Positions 52,726 to 61,740 of a stretch of 64,000 nucleotides of DNA are shown here, one piece after another. Made by a program: the position numbers and the translations under genes. Source of the stretch: Isoptericola halotolerans (GTDB lineage: Bacteria > Actinomycetota > Actinomycetes > Actinomycetales > Cellulomonadaceae); NCBI RefSeq assembly GCF_003003075.1, contig NZ_PVTX01000004.1, forward strand, positions 124,001 to 188,000, written 5' to 3'. The first letter of the stretch is position 1. The number at the start of each line of letters is the position of its first letter. Below the pieces are notes generated by a model. It was not told the origin of the DNA, did no database searches, and worked only from the letters and a program-made list of their open reading frames with translations.

Positions 52726-54245
52726 GCGGCGTCTCCTTCGCTGGTCTCGGGCGCGATGCCGGCCATCATCAGGCCGAGCACGTCGCGGGGGGTGTCCGCG
52801 GGCACGATGCCGACAACCTTGCCGCGGTACATGACCATGATCCGGTCGGCGAGCGCCACGGCCTCGTCCAGCTCCGTGGAGACCACGACCACGGGGATGC
52901 CCGCGTCCCGGGTCGCCACCACCTGCTGGTGGATGAACTCGATGGAGCCGACGTCGACGCCACGCGTGGGCTGCGCAGCGACGAACAGGCGCAGGTCGCG
53001 CGAGAGCTCACGCGCCAGGACGACCTTCTGCTGGTTGCCGCCGGAGAGACGCCCCACCGGGAGGTCGATGCCCGTGGTGCGCACGTCGTACTGCTGCACC
53101 TTCTCGCGGGCGAAGTCGTCACGGGCGGCCAGCTGCAGCGACCCGGCACGCACGAACGGCGGCCCGTCGGTCCGGTCCAGCACCAGGTTCTCGGCGATGG
53201 TGAACTCGCCGACCAGCCCGTCGGTGCTGCGGTCCTCGGGCACGAACCCGACCCCGGCGTCCAGCACCTGGCGCACGGACCGTCCGACCAGCTCCGCGCC
53301 GTCCAGCTGCACGGAACCGGTCACGTCCTCCTGGAGGCCGAGGAGCGCCTCGGTGAGCTCGGTCTGGCCGTTGCCCTGGACACCGGCGACGACCAGCACC
53401 TCACCACCACGCACGGTGAAGCTGACGCCGTCGACGACGACCTGGCCGTCGGGCTGGGCGACGACGAGGTCCGACACCTCCAGCGCGTTGTCGCGCGGGC
53501 GGGCGGGCTCCTTGTGCACCGTCAGCTCGACGGCGCGCCCGACCATGAGGGCGGCGAGCTCGTTGTCGGACGCCGTGGGCTCCGCCTCGCCGACGACCTT
53601 GCCGTGCCGGACGACGGTGATGCGGTCGGCGACCTCGCGGACCTCGCGGAGCTTGTGGGTGATGAAGACGATCGCGGTGCCCTCGTCGCGGAGCTGGCGC
53701 ATGATCATCATGAGCTCGTCGGTCTCCTGCGGGGTGAGCACCGCCGTCGGCTCGTCGAAGACGAGGACGCGCGCGTCCCTGCTCAGCGCCTTGATGATCT
53801 CCACGCGCTGCTGGACGCCGACGGGCAGGTCCTCGACGAGCTGGTCGGGGTCGACGTGGAAGCCGAAGCGGGCTGCGGTGTCGCGCACGGTGGCACGCGC
53901 CGACTCCAGGTCGAGCACTCCCGCGCCCCGGGTCTCCTCGTGCCCGAGCATGACGTTCTCGGCGACCGTGAACACCGGCACCAGCATGAAGTGCTGGTGG
54001 ACCATGCCGATGCCGGCCGCCATCGCGTCACCGGGACCGGCGAAGTCCTGGACCTCGCCGTCGAGGACGATCTCGCCCTCGTCGGCCGAGTAGAGCCCGT
54101 AGAGCACGTTCATCAGGGTGGACTTGCCCGCCCCGTTCTCACCGAGGAGGCAATGGATCTCCCCGGGCTCGACCACCAGGTCGATGTGGTCGTTGGCCAC
54201 CAGCGCACCGAAGCGCTTGGTGATGCCTCGCAGCTCGAGCCTCAT
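52722..54245 (-). CDS. BMP-type nucleoside ABC transporter ATPase (tandem domains)
   Basis: This 507-residue protein has two fused ABC domains. The first has Walker A GENGAGKSTLMNVLYG, LPVGVQQRVEIIKAL and VLVFDEPTAVL. The second has a degenerate Walker A (GVQGNGQTELTEALLG) and signature LSGGNQQKVVLARELS. This split matches sugar/nucleoside importers of the RbsA/YufO group. ATG 54245 gives the family N-terminus. GTG 54269 upstream is possible. A strong hairpin separates it from the binding-protein gene. Confidence 0.92.
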   Translation of the reverse strand: MRLELRGITKRFGALVANDHIDLVVEPGEIHCLLGENGAGKSTLMNVLYGLYSADEGEIVLDGEVQDFAGPGDAMAAGIGMVHQHFMLVPVFTVAENVMLGHEETRGAGVLDLESARATVRDTAARFGFHVDPDQLVEDLPVGVQQRVEIIKALSRDARVLVFDEPTAVLTPQETDELMMIMRQLRDEGTAIVFITHKLREVREVADRITVVRHGKVVGEAEPTASDNELAALMVGRAVELTVHKEPARPRDNALEVSDLVVAQPDGQVVVDGVSFTVRGGEVLVVAGVQGNGQTELTEALLGLQEDVTGSVQLDGAELVGRSVRQVLDAGVGFVPEDRSTDGLVGEFTIAENLVLDRTDGPPFVRAGSLQLAARDDFAREKVQQYDVRTTGIDLPVGRLSGGNQQKVVLARELSRDLRLFVAAQPTRGVDVGSIEFIHQQVVATRDAGIPVVVVSTELDEAVALADRIMVMYRGKVVGIVPADTPRDVLGLMMAGIAPETSEGDAA

Positions 54246-54295
54246 CGCGGTGCGTCCACCCTTCCTCACGATCCCCTGGTCAGCCTAGGCCGCAC

Positions 54296-54337
54296 GTGGC
54301 GGCGGGACACGGGGAAGACCCCGTGCCCCGCCGCCAC
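54296..54337 (-). terminator. 19-bp hairpin between substrate-binding protein and ATPase genes
   Basis: GTGGCGGCGGGACACGGGG, a 4-base loop (AAGA) and its near-perfect complement (one mismatch) lie between the binding-protein stop (54360) and ATPase start. In an ABC operon it probably allows partial termination or protects the upstream message, giving more binding protein than ATPase. Confidence 0.85.
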
Positions 54338-54359
54338 GGCGGTCGAACTCAGTACGCGG

Positions 54360-55454
54360 TCACTGGTCCAGGTAGGACGTGACCTCGAGCTCGCCGTCGA
54401 TGATCTGCTGACGCAGCTCGTCGACCTCGGTCACGAGCTCCGGGTCGACCTTGTCCTCGAAGTCGTGCAGCGGGGCCAGGCCCACGCCCTCGTTCTCGAG
54501 GGTGCCGACGTAGGCCTCCGGGTCGAAGGTGCCCTCGCCGGAGGAGAGCACGGCCTCGTAGGTGGAGACGTCCATCTTCTTGAGGATCGACGTGAGCACG
54601 TAGGGCTGCGTGGTCGGGTCCGTCTCGTAGAAGTCGGCGTCCACGCCGACGAGCGCGACGTCGCGGCCGGAGTCCTCGATCGCGGCGATGGCGGACTGGT
54701 AGATCGGGCCACCGACGGGCAGGATCACGTCGACACCCTGGTCCAGGATGTTCTTGGCCGTGGTCTTCGCGGTCTCGTTGGCCGCGAACCCGCCCGTGAA
54801 GGCACCGTCCTCGCCGCCCTCGTAGCCGATGACCTCGACGTCGGCGCCGTTGACCTCGTTGTAGTGCTCCACGCCCTGCTTGAAGCCGTCCATGAAGATC
54901 GTGACGGTCGGGAACGGCTGGCCGCCGAACGTGCCGACCTTGCCCGCCTCCGAGTAGCCCGCGGAGAGATAGCCGGCCAGGAACGCCGCCTCGGCCGTGT
55001 TGTAGAGCAGCGGCTTGACGTTCTCCGCGTCCTTCTCGCCGTCGAAGTCGTTGTCCGCGGCGTCGTCGACCAGGATGTAGTCGGTCTCCGGGTTGGAGTT
55101 CGCGGACTCGACCGTGGCCGGCGACAGCGCGAACCCGACGGCGACGATGGCGTTGCAGCCCTGGTCCACGAGCGACTGCACGTTGGGCTCGTAGTCGGTC
55201 TCCGACTGCGACTGGACCTCGCGGAACGCCGCGCCCAGCTCGTCGGCGGCCTTCTTGGCGCCCTCGTAGCTGAGCTGGTTGAAGCTCTTGTCGTCGAACC
55301 CGCCCTCGTCCGAGACGATGCAGGCCGTGAAGTCGGACTCCGCCGCAGCGGTCTCGGTCGATTCCCCGGTGGTCTCCTCGGGGGCCGAGCCGCACGCCGC
55401 GAGGGTCAGCGCGGCGGCACCTGCGAGGGCGGTGAGCTGGATGGCTCTCTTCAC
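54360..55454 (-). CDS. BMP-family substrate-binding lipoprotein
   Basis: This 364-residue lipoprotein has a signal peptide and lipobox LAAC with the modified Cys at residue 21. It then shows the BMP fold: DEGGFDDKSFNQLSYEGAK near the start, GCNAIVAVGFALS, GTFGGQPFPTVTIFMDGF, and VILPVGGPIYQSAI. The family binds purine or other nucleosides, as in Treponema PnrA and Bacillus NupN. GTG 55454 has AGGAG upstream. It is first in the transport-catabolism run. Confidence 0.94.
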   Translation of the reverse strand: MKRAIQLTALAGAAALTLAACGSAPEETTGESTETAAAESDFTACIVSDEGGFDDKSFNQLSYEGAKKAADELGAAFREVQSQSETDYEPNVQSLVDQGCNAIVAVGFALSPATVESANSNPETDYILVDDAADNDFDGEKDAENVKPLLYNTAEAAFLAGYLSAGYSEAGKVGTFGGQPFPTVTIFMDGFKQGVEHYNEVNGADVEVIGYEGGEDGAFTGGFAANETAKTTAKNILDQGVDVILPVGGPIYQSAIAAIEDSGRDVALVGVDADFYETDPTTQPYVLTSILKKMDVSTYEAVLSSGEGTFDPEAYVGTLENEGVGLAPLHDFEDKVDPELVTEVDELRQQIIDGELEVTSYLDQ

Positions 55455-55576
55455 CTGTCACTCCTGTCGATGAGGGTGGGTGAGCGCGGGCGCTCGCCCG
55501 TCTCACGATCAGAGACGGCAAGCCTAACCACCGCTCGGGGTCCCCGACGCCGCGAGGGCCTCCCGTGGCCGAGTCG

Positions 55577-56794
55577 TTATCGAAGCGGTACGTCCGCGGA
55601 CACCCGGGGACCGAGGACGAAACGTGCCAGCAACCTGGCGCCGATCCCGATGGCGCGCTCGTCGACCACCAGGTCGCCCTGGTGGATGTCGTAGCGGCGC
55701 TCGCCGGGCGTCGCGGTGCCGAGGCGGGCCATCGCGCCCGGCACCTTCGTCAGGTACCACGCGAAGTCCTCGCCGCCGAGCGACTGCTCGGTCAGGACCA
55801 CGCCGTCGTCGCCCAGGACCGCCGCGCCGGCCGCCTCGAGCCGAGCCGTCACGTCGGCGTCGTTGTCGACCGGTGGCACTCCCCGGACGTGGTGCACGCT
55901 GACGTCGACGTCGTAGGCGGCCACGACCTGCTCGACGGCGTCGAGCAGCACCTGGCCGGCCTTCTCCCAGGCGCGCACGTCGAGGCAGCGCAGCGTGCCC
56001 TTGGCGACCCCCGACATCGGGATCGTGTTGTGCGCGTGCCCCGCCTCCACGGCGCCCCACGTGAGGTTCACCCCGGAGCGCGGGTCGAGCCGGCGGCCCA
56101 GCACGGCGGGCACCTGCGTGACGACCTGCCCGAGGGCGTAGACGACGTCACCGGTGAGGTGCGGGCGGGACGTGTGCCCGCCGCCCGAGGACAGGGTCAC
56201 CGTCACCAGGTCGGACGCCGAGGTGATCGGGCCGATCCGCGTCCCGACCCGTCCGACGTCGAGCTTCGGCTCGGCGTGCACCGCCGCGATCCGGTCGACG
56301 CCGTCGAGCACGCCCTGGGCGATGACGTCGTGCGCCCCGCCGGGCATGGTCTCCTCGGCCGGCTGGAAGATGAGGCGGGCACCGACCTCGAGGAGGCCCT
56401 CCGCGTCCAGCCGGGCCAGGGCGAGCCCGGCCCCGAGGACCACGGCGGCGTGCACGTCGTGGCCGCAGGCGTGGGCGACGCCGGGGACCGTCGAGGCGAA
56501 GTCGCAGCCGCACAGGTCGTCCAGGGGCAGCGCGTCGATGTCGGCGCGCAGCGCCACCCGGCCGCGCCCCGGGACGTCGGGACCGACGTCGCACACCAGA
56601 CCCGTGGTCTCGAGCATCCGCGGCCGCAGGCCGGCCGCACGCAGGCGCTCGGCGAGCACCGCCGTCGTCCTGACCTCCTCCCAGGAGACCTCCGGGTGCG
56701 CGTGCAGGTCGCGACGCACGGCGACGAGCTCCGGCTCGAGCTCCGCCACCACGGCGTCGAGACGCCCGGCCGCCGTGCCGACGTCGCCGCTCAC
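55577..56794 (-). CDS. M20-family amidohydrolase
   Basis: This 405-residue metal-dependent amidohydrolase or aminoacylase-like peptidase has LHAHPEVSWEEVRTTAVLAE, DIDALPLDDLCGCD, CGHDVHAAVVLGAGLAL, and PAEETMPGGAHDVIAQG with the catalytic Glu, then the dimerisation domain (HTSRPHL) and a C-terminal GGEDFAWYLTKVPG. Substrate is unknown; N-acyl amino acid or IAA-amino acid hydrolases belong here. GTG 56794 overlaps the manC stop. Confidence 0.9.
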   Translation of the reverse strand: MSGDVGTAAGRLDAVVAELEPELVAVRRDLHAHPEVSWEEVRTTAVLAERLRAAGLRPRMLETTGLVCDVGPDVPGRGRVALRADIDALPLDDLCGCDFASTVPGVAHACGHDVHAAVVLGAGLALARLDAEGLLEVGARLIFQPAEETMPGGAHDVIAQGVLDGVDRIAAVHAEPKLDVGRVGTRIGPITSASDLVTVTLSSGGGHTSRPHLTGDVVYALGQVVTQVPAVLGRRLDPRSGVNLTWGAVEAGHAHNTIPMSGVAKGTLRCLDVRAWEKAGQVLLDAVEQVVAAYDVDVSVHHVRGVPPVDNDADVTARLEAAGAAVLGDDGVVLTEQSLGGEDFAWYLTKVPGAMARLGTATPGERRYDIHQGDLVVDERAIGIGARLLARFVLGPRVSADVPLR

Positions 56795-57909
56795 AGCAGG
56801 TCCTCGCGGCCGTGGTCCCGCACCGCGTCGACCATGCGCCGCACCTGCTGGGCACGCGCCCGGGTGGTCACCAGGAGCGCGTCGGGGGTGTCGACCACGA
56901 CCACGTCGTCGATGCCGAGCAGCGTCACCGTGCGCCCGCTCGCCGGGACCACGACCGACCCGGCGCTCTGGACCCGGACCACGTCCGCGCCGTCGCCGAG
57001 GACCTTCGACCCGGAGTCGTCGTCGGCCGGCAGCAGCGCGGCGAGCGAGTTGAAGTCGCCGACGTCGTCCCAGCCGAACGTGCCGGGCACCATCGCGACA
57101 CCGCCCGCCGCGGCCACCGGCTCGGCCACGGCGTGGTCGATGGCGATCTTCTCCAGGCCGGGCCACACCTCGGCGAGGACCCGGGCGCGCTCGGGGGTGT
57201 CCCAGGCGTCGGCGACGCGACGCAGCCCGTCGTGCAGGGCCGGGCGCTGGTCGGCGAGGTGGCCGAGCAGCACGCTCGTGGAGGCGACGAAGATCCCGGC
57301 GTTCCACCGGTACTCCCCCGAGGCCAGGTACTCGCGTGCCGTCGCGGCGTCCGGCTTCTCGGTGAAGCCGCGCACGTGCACCGCGCTCGGGGCGCCCGCC
57401 ACGTCGAGCGGGCTCCCGCCGTGCACGTAGCCGAACGCGGTCGACGGGCGGGACGCGGCGATGCCGACGGTCGTGACATACCCCGCCCGGGCCGCCTCGA
57501 CCGCCTCGTGGACCGACCGCTCGAAGTCCGCCCGCCCGGTCACGACCTGGTCCGCCGCGAAGGAGCCGAGCACCACGTCGCCCACCCGACGTTCCAGCAC
57601 GGCCGCGGCCAGGCCGATCGCCGCCATCGAGTCCCGCGGGCTCGGCTCCGGCAGCACCTGGTCCGCCCCCACGCCCGGCAGCTGCTCACGCACCGCCGCG
57701 ACGTGCCGCTCGCCGGTGACGACGAGGATCCCGTCGTCACCGGCGAGCGGGGCCAGCCGGTCGGCGGTCGCCTGCAGCAGCGTCCGCCCGGATCCCGTGA
57801 GGTCGTGCAGGAACTTCGGGCGGTCGGCGCGGGAGACCGGCCACAGCCGGGTGCCGGACCCTCCCGCCGGGACGACGGCGCGGAAACCGGGAATGGCAGA
57901 CGAAGGCAT
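56791..57909 (-). CDS. manC: Mannose-1-phosphate guanylyltransferase
   Basis: This 372-residue nucleotidyltransferase makes GDP-mannose from mannose-1-phosphate and GTP. The pyrophosphorylase signature is AGGSGTRLWPVSRADRPKF. ADQVVTGRADFERSVH, FTEKPDAATAREYLASGEYRWN and GVAMVPGTFGWDDVGDF are typical of actinobacterial ManB/ManC. There is no C-terminal isomerase domain. TATGCT lies 6 bases before ATG 57909. Coupling with an M20 gene is not explained. Confidence 0.92.
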   Translation of the reverse strand: MPSSAIPGFRAVVPAGGSGTRLWPVSRADRPKFLHDLTGSGRTLLQATADRLAPLAGDDGILVVTGERHVAAVREQLPGVGADQVLPEPSPRDSMAAIGLAAAVLERRVGDVVLGSFAADQVVTGRADFERSVHEAVEAARAGYVTTVGIAASRPSTAFGYVHGGSPLDVAGAPSAVHVRGFTEKPDAATAREYLASGEYRWNAGIFVASTSVLLGHLADQRPALHDGLRRVADAWDTPERARVLAEVWPGLEKIAIDHAVAEPVAAAGGVAMVPGTFGWDDVGDFNSLAALLPADDDSGSKVLGDGADVVRVQSAGSVVVPASGRTVTLLGIDDVVVVDTPDALLVTTRARAQQVRRMVDAVRDHGREDLL

Positions 57910-57915
57910 GCTCGC

Positions 57916-57921
57916 AGCATA
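57916..57921 (-). promoter_or_regulatory. -10-like TATGCT for manC
   Basis: TATGCT on the minus strand lies 6 bases before ATG 57909, without a Shine-Dalgarno. Confidence 0.5.
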
Positions 57922-57952
57922 GTGACGGGTTCCCGCCGGCCGACACGAAGGC

Positions 57953-57968
57953 TGTGGAATGTGTCACA
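57953..57968. promoter_or_regulatory. GlxR/Crp-like site upstream of sdhCDAB
   Basis: TGTGGAATGTGTCACA agrees with the GlxR consensus TGTGANNTANNTCACA at 10 of 12 fixed positions. It lies about 110 bases before the sdhC start and also near the divergent manC promoter. Cyclic-AMP control of sdh by GlxR is known in Corynebacterium; here it is inferred. Confidence 0.65.
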
Positions 57969-58023
57969 GAAACCGCACAGAGACGCCGTTTTCGGACACT
58001 CCGTGACCCGATCGCGACCCGGT

Positions 58024-58037
58024 GTCACTACAGTGAC
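58024..58037. promoter_or_regulatory. Dyad GTCACT-N2-AGTGAC over sdh -10 region
   Basis: A perfect 6-bp inverted repeat with a 2-base centre contains TACAGT (58029-58034), a plausible -10 for sdhC. A regulator binding here would block the promoter. Identity of the regulator is unknown. Confidence 0.5.
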
Positions 58038-58078
58038 TTCACGTAACCCCGCCCGAATCCGCCAATGGAGGCTCCCCC

Positions 58079-58459
58079 GTGCCGACTGCTCCCGCTGGCA
58101 CGCTCTACCGCGGCCGCGAAGGCATGTGGTCGTGGGTCGCGCACCGCGTGACCGGCGTGCTCATCTTCTTCTTCCTGCTCGTCCACGTCCTCGACACGGC
58201 GCTCGTGCGGGTCTCCCCCGAGGCGTACAACGCCGTCATCGGCACGTACCAGACGCCGATCATGGGGCTCGGCGAGGCCGGCCTGGTGGCCGCCATCGTC
58301 TTCCACGCCTTCAACGGCATCCGCGTGGCACTGGTCGACTTCTGGGCCAAGGGCCCCCGGTACCAGCGGGTCATGCTGTGGGTCGTCCTCGGCCTGTTCG
58401 TCGTGACCATGGCCGGGTTCCTGCCCCGCCACCTGATGAACGTCTTCGGAGGCCACTGA
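58079..58459 (+). CDS. sdhC: Succinate dehydrogenase cytochrome b subunit
   Basis: This 126-residue subunit has three helices and anchors heme b and the quinone site. It begins with SWVAHRVTGVLIFFFLLVHV, the conserved quinone-site Ser/Arg and first heme His, and later IVFHAFNGIRVALVDF with the second. GTG 58079 follows GGAGG. The stop overlaps the sdhD start (TGATG). Confidence 0.94.
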   Translation: MPTAPAGTLYRGREGMWSWVAHRVTGVLIFFFLLVHVLDTALVRVSPEAYNAVIGTYQTPIMGLGEAGLVAAIVFHAFNGIRVALVDFWAKGPRYQRVMLWVVLGLFVVTMAGFLPRHLMNVFGGH

Positions 58460-58911
58460 TGAGCACCCAGACCGCGATCCCCACCCCGCGATCCCCGTAC
58501 GCGCGGCGCAAGACCACCCGCGGCAACTACGAGCTGTACTCGTGGGTCTTCATGCGGGCCTCGGGCGTGCTGCTGGTCGTCCTCGTCTTCGGCCACCTGT
58601 TCGTCAACCTCATGGTCGGCGACGGCGTCAAGGCGATCGACTTCGCCTTCGTGGGCGGCAAGTGGGCCAGCCCGTTCTGGCAGATGTGGGACCTGGCCAT
58701 GCTGTGGCTCGCCATGATCCACGGCACCAACGGCGTGCGCACCATCATCAACGACTACGCCGAGCGGGACGTCACGCGCGGGATCCTCAAGAGCCTGCTC
58801 CTGGTGGCCTTCACATTCACCGTCGTGCTCGGCACCCTGGTCATCTTCACGTTCGACCCGTGCCCGACGGACGCCCCGGCCGAGCTGCTCGCCTCGTTCT
58901 GCACGGCCTGA
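58459..58911 (+). CDS. sdhD: Succinate dehydrogenase hydrophobic membrane anchor subunit
   Basis: This 150-residue protein has a basic N-terminus ([20 protein letters not shown]) and three helices. [17 protein letters not shown] and [21 protein letters not shown] carry the conserved His and Asp-Tyr residues of the quinone site. ATG 58459 shares its A with the sdhC stop. It completes a four-subunit complex II. Confidence 0.92.
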   Translation: MSTQTAIPTPRSPYARRKTTRGNYELYSWVFMRASGVLLVVLVFGHLFVNLMVGDGVKAIDFAFVGGKWASPFWQMWDLAMLWLAMIHGTNGVRTIINDYAERDVTRGILKSLLLVAFTFTVVLGTLVIFTFDPCPTDAPAELLASFCTA

Positions 58912-58969
58912 GCCCGCGCATCCCCCCAGCCCGCTGATCCACCACTCGCCGCAGGAGGCATCGGAACCG

Positions 58970-60805
58970 ATGCAGACCCACCAGTACGACGTCGTCATCG
59001 TCGGCGCAGGCGGCGCCGGCATGCGCGCGGCGCTCGAGGCCTCGAAGGGGGCCCGCACCGCGGTCATCTCCAAGCTGTACCCCACGCGTTCCCACACCGG
59101 CGCCGCCCAGGGCGGCATGTGCGCCGCCCTGGCGAACGTCGAGGAGGACAACTGGGAGTGGCACACCTTCGACACCATCAAGGGCGGCGACTACCTCGTC
59201 GACCAGGACGCCGCGGAGGTCATGGCCAAGGAGGCCATCGACGCCGTGCTGGACCTGGAGCGGATGGGCCTGCCGTTCAACCGCACGCCGGAGGGCCGGA
59301 TCGACCAGCGCCGCTTCGGCGGCCACACCCGCAACCACGGTGAGGCCGCGGTGCGCCGCGCCTGCTACGCCGCGGACCGCACCGGCCACATGATCCTGCA
59401 GACGCTGTACCAGAACTGCGTCAAGCAGGACGTGGAGTTCTTCAACGAGTTCTACGTGCTGGACCTGCTCACCGACCACGACCTCACCACCGAGGACATC
59501 GAGGACGGCGCGGAGGTCAACGCGACCGGCGTCGTCGCCTACGACCTGGCCTCGGGCGAGACCCACGTGTTCCAGGCGAAGGCGATCATCTTCGCCACGG
59601 GCGGCGCGGGCAAGATCTTCAAGACGACGTCCAACGCCCACACCCTCACCGGCGACGGGATGGCCCTCGCCTACCGGCGCGGTCTGCCGCTGGAGGACAT
59701 GGAGTTCTTCCAGTTCCACCCCACCGGCCTCGCGGGCCTGGGCATCCTGCTCTCGGAGGCCGCACGCGGCGAGGGCGGCATCCTGCGCAACTCCGAGGGC
59801 GAGCGCTTCATGGAGCGCTACGCCCCCACCATCAAGGACCTGGCGCCGCGCGACATCGTCGCCCGGTCCATGGCCAACGAGGTGCGCGAGGGCCGCGGTG
59901 CCGGTCCCAACAAGGACTACGTGCTGCTCGACCTGACGCACCTGGAGCCGGCGCACATCGACGCCAAGCTGCCGGACATCACCGAGTTCGCCCGCACCTA
60001 CCTCGGTATCGAGCCGTACACCGAACCGGTACCGGTGTACCCCACCGCGCACTACGCGATGGGTGGCGTGCCGACCAACATCAAGGGCGAGGTGCTCCGC
60101 GACGGCCACAACGTCGTCAAGGGCCTCTACGCCGCCGGTGAGGTCGCCTGCGTCTCCGTGCACGGGTCGAACCGCCTCGGCACCAACTCGCTGCTCGACA
60201 TCAACGTCTTCGGCAAGCGCTCCGGCCGCTCGGCCGCCGCCTACGCCCAGACGGTGGAGCAGCACCTGCCGATCCCGGAGAACCCCGCCGCCCGCGTCGA
60301 GGCACAGCTCAGCGAGATGCGTGACCGCCCCGAGGGCGAGCGCGTGGCCGAGGTCCGCAAGGCGCTGCAGGAGACCATGGACGCCAACGCCCAGGTGTTC
60401 CGCACCCGCGAGTCGCTCGAGCAGGCCGCGGCCGACATCCGCGACCTGCAGAAGCGCTACAAGAACGTGTCCGTCCAGGACAAGGGCACCCTGTTCAACA
60501 CCGACCTCCTCGAGGCGATCGAGCTGGGCTTCCTGCTCGACATCGCCGAGGTGACGGTGGTCGCGGCGCTCAACCGCCGCGAGTCGCGCGGCGGCCACTA
60601 CCGCGAGGACTACCCGGACCGCGACGACACCAACTACATGCTGCACACGATGGCGTACCGCCGTCCGACGTCGGCTCCCGACGCCGCCGACGGGCACGTC
60701 GAGGGCTACTTCGACCACGTCGAGGACTTCGGGGACTACAAGGTGGTCCTGGGGTCCAAGACCGTCACCCAGACGCGCTACGAGCCGATGGAGCGGAAGT
60801 ACTGA
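58970..60805 (+). CDS. sdhA: Succinate dehydrogenase flavoprotein subunit
   Basis: This 611-residue FAD subunit oxidises succinate to fumarate. Features include the dinucleotide fold [18 protein letters not shown], the covalent-FAD His in [52 protein letters not shown] with active-site residues, [10 protein letters not shown], and [12 protein letters not shown]. It follows sdhD by 58 bases with an AGGAGG site and shares its stop with the sdhB start. Confidence 0.97.
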   Translation: MQTHQYDVVIVGAGGAGMRAALEASKGARTAVISKLYPTRSHTGAAQGGMCAALANVEEDNWEWHTFDTIKGGDYLVDQDAAEVMAKEAIDAVLDLERMGLPFNRTPEGRIDQRRFGGHTRNHGEAAVRRACYAADRTGHMILQTLYQNCVKQDVEFFNEFYVLDLLTDHDLTTEDIEDGAEVNATGVVAYDLASGETHVFQAKAIIFATGGAGKIFKTTSNAHTLTGDGMALAYRRGLPLEDMEFFQFHPTGLAGLGILLSEAARGEGGILRNSEGERFMERYAPTIKDLAPRDIVARSMANEVREGRGAGPNKDYVLLDLTHLEPAHIDAKLPDITEFARTYLGIEPYTEPVPVYPTAHYAMGGVPTNIKGEVLRDGHNVVKGLYAAGEVACVSVHGSNRLGTNSLLDINVFGKRSGRSAAAYAQTVEQHLPIPENPAARVEAQLSEMRDRPEGERVAEVRKALQETMDANAQVFRTRESLEQAAADIRDLQKRYKNVSVQDKGTLFNTDLLEAIELGFLLDIAEVTVVAALNRRESRGGHYREDYPDRDDTNYMLHTMAYRRPTSAPDAADGHVEGYFDHVEDFGDYKVVLGSKTVTQTRYEPMERKY

Positions 60806-61575
60806 TGACTGCTGTTCTGGAAAACACCACGGAAGCCGCCCAGGACGGGCAGGCCGGAGCCGTCGCGTCCTTCGAGGTCACGCTGAAGATCCGCCGGTAC
60901 AACCCGGAGGTCTCCGAGGAGGCGGTCTGGGAAGAGCACACCGTCACGGCGCACGGGACCGACCGCGTCCTGGACGCCCTGCACAAGATCAAGTGGGAGC
61001 TGGACGGTTCCCTGACGTTCCGCCGCTCGTGCGCCCACGGTGTGTGCGGCTCGGACGCCATGCGTATCAACGGTCGCAACCGGCTGGCCTGCAAGACGCT
61101 CCTCAAGGACGTCAACCCGGACAAGCCGATCACGGTCGAGCCCATCAAGGGCCTGCCCGTGGTGAAGGACCTCGTGGTCGACATGGAGCCGTTCTTCGCC
61201 TCCTACCGCGAGATCATGCCGTTCCTCATCACCTCGGGGAACGAGCCCAGCCGCGAGAACATCCAGTCGCAGGCCGACCGTGACCGGTTCGACGACACCA
61301 CCAAGTGCATCCTGTGCGCCGCGTGCACGTCGTCGTGCCCGGTGTTCTGGACGGACGGCCAGTACTTCGGCCCGGCCGCGATCGTCAACGCGCACCGGTT
61401 CATCTTCGACTCCCGCGACGAGGGTGCCACCCAGCGCCTGGAGATCCTCAACGACAAGGAGGGCGTGTGGCGCTGCCGCACGACCTTCAACTGCACCGAG
61501 GCCTGCCCGCGCGGCATCGAGGTCACCAAGGCGATCCAGGAGGTCAAGCGGGCGATGATCACCCGCGCCTTCTGA
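60805..61575 (+). CDS. sdhB: Succinate dehydrogenase iron-sulfur subunit
   Basis: This 256-residue subunit carries three Fe-S clusters: [2Fe-2S] in RRSCAHGVCGSDAM with RLACK, [4Fe-4S] in CILCAACTSSCPVF, and [3Fe-4S] in CRTTFNCTEACPRGI. It passes electrons from FAD to quinone. The start overlaps the sdhA stop (TGATG). A long hairpin follows its stop. Confidence 0.97.
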   Translation: MTAVLENTTEAAQDGQAGAVASFEVTLKIRRYNPEVSEEAVWEEHTVTAHGTDRVLDALHKIKWELDGSLTFRRSCAHGVCGSDAMRINGRNRLACKTLLKDVNPDKPITVEPIKGLPVVKDLVVDMEPFFASYREIMPFLITSGNEPSRENIQSQADRDRFDDTTKCILCAACTSSCPVFWTDGQYFGPAAIVNAHRFIFDSRDEGATQRLEILNDKEGVWRCRTTFNCTEACPRGIEVTKAIQEVKRAMITRAF

Positions 61576-61587
61576 GCTGTTCGTCCA

Positions 61588-61681
61588 GCGGGGCCGAAGG
61601 TGCCCTGCACGGTCGCGTTCACGGGCGCTGCGCGCCCTCCACTTCGGGGATGACGACCGTGCAGGACACCTTCGGCCCCGC
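61588..61681. terminator. 28-bp-arm imperfect palindrome after sdhB
   Basis: Arms 61588-61615 and 61654-61681 match at 27 of 28 positions around a 38-base loop that itself holds GGGCGC-TGC-GCGCCC. It lies between the convergent sdhB and YihY genes, so it may end both transcripts. A 2-unit member of the 20-bp repeat family follows directly. Confidence 0.75.
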
Positions 61682-61707
61682 TTCGTCGTCCGTCCCGGCG
61701 GAAGCGC

Positions 61708-61740
61708 GAGGTAGCGCACGACGGCGCGAGGTAGCGCGAG
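61708..61740. repeat. Intergenic array: 2 units of 20 bp, core GAGGTAGC
   Basis: GAGGTAGCGC begins at 61708 and 61728, exactly 20 bp apart, just before the YihY stop (61741). It is the short third member of the family, on the plus strand like the 4.1-kb array. Confidence 0.8.

Noticed and set aside
55515-55533. Second iron box before the binding-lipoprotein gene
   Set aside because: Only about 11 of 19 bases match. The shared GGTTAGGCTTGCC is better explained as a common -10 region (TAGGCT).
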